Origin: Phycisphaeraceae bacterium D3-23
GTDB lineage: Bacteria > Planctomycetota > Phycisphaerae > Phycisphaerales > Phycisphaeraceae
Direction: 5' to 3'
Length of the DNA: 64,000 bases
Assembly: GCA_039555135.1 (NCBI GenBank)
Contig: CP114179.1
Location: 2,728,001-2,792,000, forward strand
The notes under the pieces were generated by a model. The model worked only from the letters and a program-made list of their open reading frames with translations, made no database searches and had not been told where the DNA came from. Below are positions 56,148-61,761 of the stretch, piece after piece (within the stretch, counting starts at the first letter, position 1; each line of letters starts with the position of its first letter). The translations under genes and the position numbers were made by a program.

Positions 56148-56222
56148 GGTGACGGACGGGACTCGAACCCGCTTGGGCCGGGCTCACAACCCGGTGCCTC
56201 GACCGCTTCGGCATCCGCCACC
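56148..56222 (-). tRNA. tRNA-His(GTG), canonical copy
   Basis: 75 nt including G(-1) at 56222. Acceptor GTGGCGG/CCGTCAC with one T-G, discriminator C73 opposite G(-1) as His-tRNA synthetase needs, anticodon stem perfect, anticodon GTG. Position 8 is A instead of U. Confidence 0.88.
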
Positions 56223-56254
56223 ATCAATCGAACGAACATCAAACGAAACACAAT

Positions 56255-56325
56255 CAGCGCGGCAGGATTCGAACCTGCGGCCACCCGGACCCAAACCGGG
56301 CATTCATCCAACCGAACTCCGCGCT
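56255..56325 (-). tRNA. tRNA-Pro(TGG)
   Basis: 71 nt. Perfect acceptor AGCGCGG/CCGCGCT, T-arm perfect, anticodon stem perfect, anticodon TGG. Position 8 is A, so U8 is missing, and the D-arm is short. Confidence 0.85.
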
Positions 56326-56334
56326 GTGTTGAAA

Positions 56335-56430
56335 GGTGGGGCGGGCATCCTGCCTGCCATCGCGGTGCAGCCGTGAATCGTGTCACGGTCAACGCCGGGT
56401 CGCAATGGCAGGCTGGAAGCCCGCCCCACC
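56335..56430. repeat. GGTGGGGCGGGC palindrome
   Basis: Left arm 56335-56364 and right arm 56400-56430 pair through GGTGGGGCGGGC and GCCCGCCCCACC, and through TGCCTGCCATCGCG and its complement. It lies between tRNA-Pro and the HNH gene stop. Confidence 0.85.
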
Positions 56431-56433
56431 GGG

Positions 56434-57045
56434 TTAGTCGTGCAGCTCCGTGTTCCAGTAGGCCGCGTCGACGAAGTGCTTCCACGCTTCGTGCCGGGCC
56501 CGGCCGGGACGCAGCAGCATCTGCGCCGGGTCGGGCCGGCGCGGCCGACGGATCAGCTTCAGCCCGGCCTGCTTGGGCGTCCGCCCGCCCTTGCGGGAGT
56601 TCACGGCCACCGAGCAGCACACCAGGTTGTCCCACGTCGTCTTGCCGCCCTGCGACGTCGGGACGACGTGGTCCAGGTTCAGCTCGCTGGCCGGCAGCTT
56701 CTGCCCCGTGTACTGGCACGTGTAGTTGTCACGCAGGTACACGTTCTTCCGGCTCAGCCGGACCGCGGGCCGATGCATCCGGTCGAACTTCAACAGCCGG
56801 ACAACAGGCGGGACACGCACCGCGCTCGACACCGTCTTCACATACGTGTGTCCGCCGCGCTCGAAGTCGTCGGCAAACTCGCTCAGCGCGTGCCACGAGT
56901 CGAAGTCGTACGCCTGGTAGTCGGTATCGACCGCCTCGACCCGGCCGACGAACAGGTCGGCGAGCGCCTCGGCCGCGGTGACGACGCGCAGCGCCGCCCA
57001 GTTCTTGTTCAAGACGAGCACATCCGTGCTCAGCGCCATCGACAT
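56434..57045 (-). CDS. HNH endonuclease family protein
   Basis: 203 residues, ATG at 57045 with AAGGAGG upstream. The N-terminal half (LSTDVLVLNKNWAALRVVTAAEALADLFVGR) is the conserved front of a widespread bacterial HNH family; the catalytic part (about 100-165) has YLRDNYTCQYTGQ and LDHVVPTSQGGKTTWDNLVCC, the H-N-H motif with zinc-binding cysteines. The family is common in cyanobacteria and other phyla as a chromosomal gene, so presence alone does not prove mobility. Here it is placed in the array in the same direction, between tRNA-Pro and tRNA-Ala. Confidence 0.92.
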   Translation of the reverse strand: MSMALSTDVLVLNKNWAALRVVTAAEALADLFVGRVEAVDTDYQAYDFDSWHALSEFADDFERGGHTYVKTVSSAVRVPPVVRLLKFDRMHRPAVRLSRKNVYLRDNYTCQYTGQKLPASELNLDHVVPTSQGGKTTWDNLVCCSVAVNSRKGGRTPKQAGLKLIRRPRRPDPAQMLLRPGRARHEAWKHFVDAAYWNTELHD

Positions 57046-57100
57046 CGTCGGCCTCCTTTCAGTTGAAGCATGTGACGTGAATAAAGAAATGAAAACAAAG

Positions 57101-57172
57101 TGGAGCCGCGGGGGATCGAACCCCGACCTTCCGGTTGCAAGCCGGGAGCTCTTCCAGTTGAGCTACAGCCCC
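57101..57172 (-). tRNA. tRNA-Ala(TGC)
   Basis: 72 nt. Acceptor GGGGCTG with the G3-U70 identity pair of tRNA-Ala, anticodon TGC, T-arm perfect, U8-A9 present, discriminator A. One mismatch in the anticodon stem. Confidence 0.93.
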
Positions 57173-57175
57173 AAA

Positions 57176-57252
57176 TCAGTGAACAGTGAATAGTGCACAG
57201 TGAACAGATGGAACAACTACCCTGTTCACTGTGCACTCTTCACTGTTCACTC
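57176..57252. repeat. GTGAACAGTG palindrome in the array
   Basis: CAGTGAACAGTGAATAGTGC and GCACTCTTCACTGTTCACT form a long imperfect stem. The same word family is inserted in frame in the GNAT gene at 34259-34337. Confidence 0.9.
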
Positions 57253-57259
57253 AAAAAAG

Positions 57260-57333
57260 TACCGCCGGCAGGATTCGAACCTGCACCTTGACCGTTTCTG
57301 AAACGGCTCCCTCTTCCGTTGGGGTACGGCGGC
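57260..57333 (-). tRNA. tRNA with CAG anticodon, short variable loop
   Basis: 74 nt. Acceptor, T-arm and anticodon stem pair well; loop TTCAGAA gives anticodon CAG, the complement of the Leu codon CTG. Bacterial tRNA-Leu has a long variable arm; here it is only about 6 nt. Either the Leu identity is unusual or it is charged with something else or inactive. Sequence rechecked by eye. Confidence 0.7.
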
Positions 57334-57342
57334 ATGAAAGAA

Positions 57343-57413
57343 GTCGTGAGTCCCGAGGCATGAGTCCTGAGAGAGTACGTCTTATCCTCAAGCCCCATAC
57401 CTCAAGACTCACA
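57343..57413. repeat. GAGTCCTGAG-type inverted repeat
   Basis: GTGAGTCCCGAGGCATGAGTC and CCTCAAGCCCCATACCTCAAG pair in part, made of short words like those at 52496 and 54956. Confidence 0.65.
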
Positions 57414-57422
57414 CCTTCCCAA

Positions 57423-57494
57423 TCACCCCGGCAAGACTCGAACTTGCACGCTCCGGCTTCGGAGGCCGACGCTCTTCCATTGAGCTACGGGGTG
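57423..57494 (-). tRNA. tRNA-Arg(CCG)
   Basis: 72 nt. Perfect acceptor CACCCCG/CGGGGTG, T-stem perfect, anticodon CCG, U8-A9 present, discriminator A. One G-T pair in the anticodon stem. Confidence 0.9.
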
Positions 57495-57520
57495 GGTCTC
57501 AGATGAGTAAGCAAACGAAG

Positions 57521-57593
57521 TTAGGCCGGCGGGACTCGAACCCACAACCTGCCGGTTCAAAGCCGGCCGCTCTACCGATTGAGCTACAGCCCA
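57521..57593 (-). tRNA. tRNA-Gln(TTG)
   Basis: 73 nt. Acceptor TGGGCTG with two G-T pairs, anticodon stem perfect, anticodon TTG, U8-A9 present, discriminator A. Confidence 0.9.
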
Positions 57594-57597
57594 GGCA

Positions 57598-57669
57598 TCG
57601 ACCCGGCGGGGTTCGAACCCGCGACCAGGCCCTTATAAGGGACCCGCTCTGCCGCTGAGCTACGGGTCG
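57598..57669 (-). tRNA. tRNA-Ile(TAT)
   Basis: 72 nt. Perfect acceptor CGACCCG/CGGGTCG, T-arm perfect, anticodon stem with one G-T, anticodon TAT reading ATA. Most bacteria read ATA with a lysidine-modified CAT tRNA, so a TAT tRNA is notable. U8-A9 present, discriminator A. Confidence 0.88.
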
Positions 57670-57678
57670 CCACACCAA

Positions 57679-57751
57679 TCACCCCGGCAGGAATCGAACC
57701 TGCACCCTCCGGATTCGTAGTCCGGCGTCCATCCGGCTGGACCGCGGGGCG
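57679..57751 (-). tRNA. tRNA-Arg(ACG)
   Basis: 73 nt. Acceptor CGCCCCG/CGGGGTG with one G-T, perfect anticodon stem, anticodon ACG (A34 usually becomes inosine). Position 8 is C instead of U. Confidence 0.88.
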
Positions 57752-57778
57752 TGTGTTGTGATGCGCTCGCAACGTTGT

Positions 57779-57840
57779 TTAGCCGTCGCCCATCGGGCGG
57801 CGCGTTTGCTGAAAAGCGCCGCCCGTTGGGCGACGGCTAA
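57779..57840. repeat. 25-bp palindrome of GCCGTCGCCC type
   Basis: Arms 57779-57803 and 57816-57840 pair with one mismatch (TTAGCCGTCGCCC.../...GGGCGACGGCTAA) around a 12-nt loop. It lies between tRNA-Arg(ACG) and tRNA-Asp. Confidence 0.9.
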
Positions 57841-57884
57841 GCATGTTCTTTGCATGCAGCGTATGGCTTTCATGCAATACCAAG

Positions 57885-57956
57885 CGACGCCGACGGGAAT
57901 CGAACCCGCACCGTCTTCCTCGACAGGGAAGCGCTCTGCCTTCGAGCTCCGGCGTC
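57885..57956 (-). tRNA. tRNA-Asp(GTC)
   Basis: 72 nt. Perfect acceptor GACGCCG/CGGCGTC, perfect anticodon stem, anticodon GTC, discriminator G as expected. Position 8 is G instead of U. Confidence 0.9.
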
Positions 57957-57986
57957 ATTGTAAATTGATACATCGAACGATAGAAA

Positions 57987-58058
57987 TTGACCCGGGAGGA
58001 TTTGAACCTCCGGCCTGTCGGTTATCAGCCGACCGCTCTGCCACTGAGCTACGGGTCA
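57987..58058 (-). tRNA. tRNA-Ile(GAT)
   Basis: 72 nt. Perfect acceptor TGACCCG/CGGGTCA, perfect T-stem and anticodon stem, anticodon GAT, U8-A9 present, discriminator A. Canonical. Confidence 0.93.
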
Positions 58059-58195
58059 TCGAAGTCTGCGCTCCCGGAGGCCGTGCCCACGACATGCAAT
58101 AGTGCGCCGGGTCGGCCCCGGGGGCAGACATTCATTCATCAATCCGCTCTTCACATGTCAAGGATCGTTCGTGCGCTTGGCACGTGCTCTTCAAA

Positions 58196-58269
58196 TCACC
58201 ACGGCAGGGGTCGAACCTGCGACATCCTCTTTGTAAGAGAGGCGCTCTGGCCAGCTGAGCTACGCGGTG
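58196..58269 (-). tRNA. tRNA-Val(TAC)
   Basis: 74 nt. Acceptor CACCGCG/CGTGGTG (one T-G), T-arm and anticodon stem perfect, anticodon TAC, U8-A9 present. Canonical. The 137 nt before it (58059-58195) hold no gene seen. Confidence 0.93.
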
Positions 58270-58384
58270 TCGTTGGCGCACCGATCGCGCAGGCGGGTCG
58301 TAGCCGTCCTGCCCGCTCGACGCGGTGCGCCACTTTCGGGTCTCAGCCCCCGGGACGCTTGTCCGGGCGGCTGCATTTAGTTGG

Positions 58385-58456
58385 TCGCGATGGCTGGATT
58401 TGAACCAGCATCCTGTCCCGTATGAAGGGCCTGCTCCGCCGTTGAGCTACATCGCG
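58385..58456 (-). tRNA. tRNA-Met(CAT), elongator type or Ile(CAT)
   Basis: 72 nt. Perfect acceptor CGCGATG/CATCGCG including a C1-G72 pair, so not an initiator tRNA, which has a mismatch there. The anticodon stem lacks the three G-C pairs of initiators. Anticodon CAT could be elongator Met or, if lysidine-modified, Ile. Confidence 0.85.
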
Positions 58457-58542
58457 TGGGTTGTCGATTCGGGTTCAAGGCGTGCCCTCCGGTTTCGGGA
58501 ACAAACGTTGTTTTGTGCTTGTTTCAAGCTGTGTTTACGTGA

Positions 58543-58616
58543 TGACCTTGACGGGACTCGAACCCGCAGGCTCCGCCTTGAAAGGGCGGCGTGCTAACCG
58601 ATTGCACCACAAGGCC
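58543..58616 (-). tRNA. tRNA-Glu(TTC)
   Basis: 74 nt. Acceptor GGCCTTG/CAAGGTC with one G-T, perfect anticodon stem, anticodon TTC, U8 present. First tRNA downstream of the promoter-like sequence. Confidence 0.92.
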
Positions 58617-58698
58617 GTGGTCGCGCGACGCTGCGTAATCGCATCGGGCGTTCGATGTTCAGGTTGTGGGTCGGGGCTGCCGAGGTCCGGGGGCCGGG

Positions 58699-58935
58699 CT
58701 AGGCGAGCAGGGCTTTGGGGTGGGAGACGACAAATTCGTGTCCCAGCCAGCCCCTGACTCGGCCGATACCCGGCTCGGTATCGATCGGCATACTTGATAT
58801 GCCTGAAAGATACGCGCCGGCCTGGTCGGCCTGGCCGAAGAAGGGATGCAACGCCACGTGACCAGTCTCGGCAGCACACAGCGTCACACCCTTGGCGGGT
58901 TCGACGTGATTCAGATTGTGCTGCGAGGTCATCAT
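58699..58935 (-). CDS. 78-residue leader ORF of the tRNA array
   Basis: ATG at 58935 (GGAG 9 nt upstream; a second ATG follows at once). The protein begins TSQHNLNHVEPAKGVTLCAA and ends VSHPKALLA; no family recognised. It is the first ORF downstream of the promoter-like motif and precedes tRNA-Glu(TTC). It could be a real small gene or a leader. Support is modest. Confidence 0.45.
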   Translation of the reverse strand: MMTSQHNLNHVEPAKGVTLCAAETGHVALHPFFGQADQAGAYLSGISSMPIDTEPGIGRVRGWLGHEFVVSHPKALLA

Positions 58936-59204
58936 CGGTCTATGCTCCAGCCCGTCGTGGGCCCGTGTTCGTTGCGATGCAAAACATATCGTCTGTTCGA
59001 TCGCCGTGCAAGAGTTAAAACGCGGCGGGTGTAGATTTTGTTCCCGATGCGCGCTGTAAGTCTTGTGTTTTGAGATTTCGTAAGAAAAAAACAGCGGGGC
59101 CGCAAGCAAAAACCGTGCTGTAGCGCGGTCGATTGTGGATAAGGCCATGGTTTGGAGGAATCGGCTTTCCGTTGGGTTGTCGATGTGCTGTTGATGCTCT
59201 GTGA
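58936..59204. other. AT-richer region upstream of the array
   Basis: No gene; contains the promoter-like motif below and an A/T tract near 59080-59095 (AAGAAAAAAAC) that may assist the promoter. Confidence 0.5.
58983..59011 (-). promoter_or_regulatory. Sigma-70-type promoter for the tRNA array
   Basis: On the minus strand: -35 TTGCAC (59006-59011), a 17-nt spacer, -10 TATGTT (58983-58988). Spacing is exact for sigma-70. It would start transcription just upstream of the 78-residue ORF and the tRNAs. Inferred from sequence only. Confidence 0.55.
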
Positions 59205-59289
59205 ATAGCCGGCGTCCTACGGACGACGGACGACGGACCGTTTGCGCTTGTTTTGGGCTACAAATCCGGCGTCCGTAGGCCGCCGGCTA
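59205..59289. repeat. TAGCCGGCG/CGCCGGCTA palindrome
   Basis: Left arm 59205-59226 (ATAGCCGGCGTCCTACGGAC) and right arm 59270-59289 pair imperfectly, with internal GACGGAC repeats. It separates the array promoter from the dehydrogenase stop codon at 59298. Confidence 0.8.
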
Positions 59290-59297
59290 CTCGGGAG

Positions 59298-61733
59298 TTA
59301 GCACAGGATGCGTGCGCGCTGCGGGTCGTAGGGGCAGGCGTCGTGGCGCGTTGCTTTGTATTCCGTGCCGAATGCGGCGATCGTGTAGCCGTCGGTGTGT
59401 TCCGCGTGTTCAACGGGGACGTAGCCCATCGCGATGGTTTTAGCGATGCGATGGCCGAAGCCGCCGCTGGTGAGGATGCCCAGGACCTTTCCGTCGCGCA
59501 CGATTGGCTCGGAGCCGAAGAGCTCGACATCGTCCTCGATTGTGAAGATGCACATGGTTTCCTTGGGGCCTTGGGCTTTGGCCTTCTCGAGCGCAGCGCG
59601 TCCGCGGAAGTCGCCGCCGGACTTGAGGTGGACGTTGAAGCCGAGGTTCGCGTCGTAGGGCGTGTAGTCGGTGGTGATGTCGGCGCCCCAGACGAAGTAG
59701 CCCTTTTCGAGTCGGCACGACTCGAGCGCGCGGTAGCCGACGTTCGTGATGCCGTGTTCTTCGCCGGCTTGCATGAGTGTTTCGTAAACGCTCGCAACGT
59801 ACTCGGTAGGTATGTGGAGCTCCCAGCCCAATTCGCCGTGGTAGCTGACGCGGAGCGCGAGGACGGGCGCGGAGGCGATGTAGATTGTCTTGCACGTGCC
59901 GAACGGGAAACCTTCGTGGCTGACGTCGCCCTCGGCGACCTCCTCTAGCACCTTACGCGCGTTGGGGCCGCAGAGATTGAGCACACCGCGCGAGGAGGTC
60001 GCGTTGTAGGCGACGACGTTGCCTTCGTCACGGATGTTCTTGCTGATGTAATCGAGGTCGTGGCCGACCAGCGCAGTGCCGGTGACGATGTAGAAGTGGT
60101 CGTCGGCGAGGCGCGCGATGGTAAGGTCGGTCTCGATCCGGCCTTTGTCGTTGCACATCTGCGTGTAGCTGAGCGTGCCGACGGGCTTGTCGATGTTGCG
60201 GGTCGAGAGGCGTTGAAGGTGCGCGAGCGCATCCCTGCCACGGACCTCGATTTTACCGAAGGAGGACTGGTCAAGGATGGCGACGCTGTCGCGGATCGCG
60301 GCGCATTCTCGGGCGACGTGTTCGTGCCAGTTGCCTCGACCAAACGTCATGGTTTCCTTGGCCTCAACGCCTTGGGGCGCGAACCACTGTGCGCGTTCCC
60401 AGCCGGACTTTTCGCCGAAGCATGCGCCCTGTGCTTTGAGGGTTTCGTAGAGCGGGCTTCTTCGCAATTGCCGCTGGGTCTTGGTCTGGTACATCGGCCA
60501 GGCGATGGTGTAATGCTTGGGGTAGTACTCGAGGGAGCGCTGGGCGATGTACTTCGTACTGCGGTTGTGCGCGCTGGAGAATCGGCGGATGTCGAGGGAG
60601 TAGACGTCGAGCGAGGGTTCGCCGTCGATGATCCACTCGGCCATGACCTTGCCGACGCCGCCCGCGCCGGCGATGCCGTAGCAGTTCATGCCCGCGGCGA
60701 CGTAGAAGTTACGAAGCTCCGGCGCGAGCCCGAGGACGTACCCGCCGTCGGGGGAGTAGCCGTCGGGCCCGTTGATGAGCTGCCGGACGCCGACCTCGCC
60801 GAGCTTGCTGGTGCGCATGATCGCGCGCTCGGCGAGCTGCTCGAACTGGTCGTAGTTAGGTTCGAGGAGCTGGCTGATGAAGTCCCACGAGACGCCCTCG
60901 ACCGACCAGGGGATCGGGTTGGGCTCGAACCCGCCCATGATGACCCCGCCGACCTCGGGCCGGTAGTAGATCATGTTGTCCGGGTCTCGGGTGACGGGGA
61001 ACTTACTCGGCATCCCCTCGACTTTTTCGGAGACCATGAACTGGTGTTCGAGCGGGACGACGGGGACGTTGACACCGGCCATCTTGCCGAGTTGGCGTGC
61101 CCACATACCGGCACAGTTGACGACGATGTCGCACTTGATCGTGCCTTTCTCGGTGACGACCTCGGTCGCGCTGCCGTTCTCGACGGTGATGCCGAGCACG
61201 CGATTGTTGGTGATGATATTTGCGTCGCGCGCGCGTGCGCCGCGTGCGAGGGACTGGGTGAGCATGGACGGGTCGCAGTAGCCGTCGGTCTCGATGTAGG
61301 CCGAGCCGACGACGCCGTCGAGGTTGTCGAGCAGCGGGAACTTGTCCTGTGTTTCTTTGGGGGAGAGCAGGTGGACGTCGAGGCCGAAGCTTCGGCCGGC
61401 GTTGGCGATCTTGCGGAGCTCCTGCATGCGCTGCTCGGAGGAGGCGATGCGGATGGAGCCGACGCCTTGCCAGCCGGTGTCCTGTTCGGTTTCTTGTTCG
61501 AGCTCGCGGTAGAGCGCAGCGGAGTACTGGATCATGCGCGTGACGTTGCGCGAGGAGCGGAGCTGGCCGACGAGGCCGGCGGCGTGCCAGGTCGCGCCGC
61601 TGGTGAGCTCGTTTTTATCGACAAGGACGACGTCTTTCCAGCCCATCTTGGTGAGGTGGTAGATGAGCGAGACGCCGACGACGCCGCCGCCGATGACGAC
61701 GACGCGGGCGTGTTGGGGGAGATTATCTGACAT
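59298..61733 (-). CDS. Sarcosine/dimethylglycine dehydrogenase-like flavoprotein
   Basis: 811 residues. FAD-binding DAO domain (about 8-390) with Rossmann GGGVVGVSLIYHL and GATWHAAG, where FAD attachment sites of this family occur. The C-terminal half is aminomethyltransferase-like (GcvT, about 430-810), with SSFGKIEVRGRDA, DLTIARLADDHFYIVTG and ALRVSYHGELGWELHIP. This is the layout of dimethylglycine and sarcosine dehydrogenases, which demethylate the substrate and transfer the one-carbon unit to tetrahydrofolate. The gene follows the Fe-S reductase by 28 nt, in one operon. Confidence 0.92.
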   Translation of the reverse strand: MSDNLPQHARVVVIGGGVVGVSLIYHLTKMGWKDVVLVDKNELTSGATWHAAGLVGQLRSSRNVTRMIQYSAALYRELEQETEQDTGWQGVGSIRIASSEQRMQELRKIANAGRSFGLDVHLLSPKETQDKFPLLDNLDGVVGSAYIETDGYCDPSMLTQSLARGARARDANIITNNRVLGITVENGSATEVVTEKGTIKCDIVVNCAGMWARQLGKMAGVNVPVVPLEHQFMVSEKVEGMPSKFPVTRDPDNMIYYRPEVGGVIMGGFEPNPIPWSVEGVSWDFISQLLEPNYDQFEQLAERAIMRTSKLGEVGVRQLINGPDGYSPDGGYVLGLAPELRNFYVAAGMNCYGIAGAGGVGKVMAEWIIDGEPSLDVYSLDIRRFSSAHNRSTKYIAQRSLEYYPKHYTIAWPMYQTKTQRQLRRSPLYETLKAQGACFGEKSGWERAQWFAPQGVEAKETMTFGRGNWHEHVARECAAIRDSVAILDQSSFGKIEVRGRDALAHLQRLSTRNIDKPVGTLSYTQMCNDKGRIETDLTIARLADDHFYIVTGTALVGHDLDYISKNIRDEGNVVAYNATSSRGVLNLCGPNARKVLEEVAEGDVSHEGFPFGTCKTIYIASAPVLALRVSYHGELGWELHIPTEYVASVYETLMQAGEEHGITNVGYRALESCRLEKGYFVWGADITTDYTPYDANLGFNVHLKSGGDFRGRAALEKAKAQGPKETMCIFTIEDDVELFGSEPIVRDGKVLGILTSGGFGHRIAKTIAMGYVPVEHAEHTDGYTIAAFGTEYKATRHDACPYDPQRARILC

Positions 61734-61761
61734 GGCGGATGCTTCCTGGAAGGTTAATGCG

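Larger units (their letters stand above)
52044..58616 (-). other. 27-gene tRNA array
   Basis: Twenty-seven cloverleaf-compatible tRNA genes, all on the minus strand, in 6.6 kb. Interleaved are a slipin gene, an HNH endonuclease gene, a broken SEC-C gene and an 88-residue ORF. Order in transcription: Glu(TTC), Met(CAT), Val, Ile(GAT), Asp, Arg(ACG), Ile(TAT), Gln, Arg(CCG), CAG-type, Ala, [HNH], Pro, His, [88-residue ORF], [SEC-C], Gly(TCC), Lys(CTT), Lys(TTT), Thr, Arg(TCT), Asn, Trp, His, [slipin], Gly(GCC), Cys, Ser(GCT), Glu(CTC), Ser(CGA), Tyr. Phe is missing and no 3' CCA is encoded. Confidence 0.92.

Noticed and set aside
56434-57045. The HNH gene as proof of a homing or mobile element
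   Set aside because: This HNH family is a common chromosomal gene; no integrase, attachment site or intron structure was found nearby.
52170-58600. A prophage carrying the tRNA array
   Set aside because: No terminase, capsid, tail, integrase or lysis gene is visible on either side within the window.
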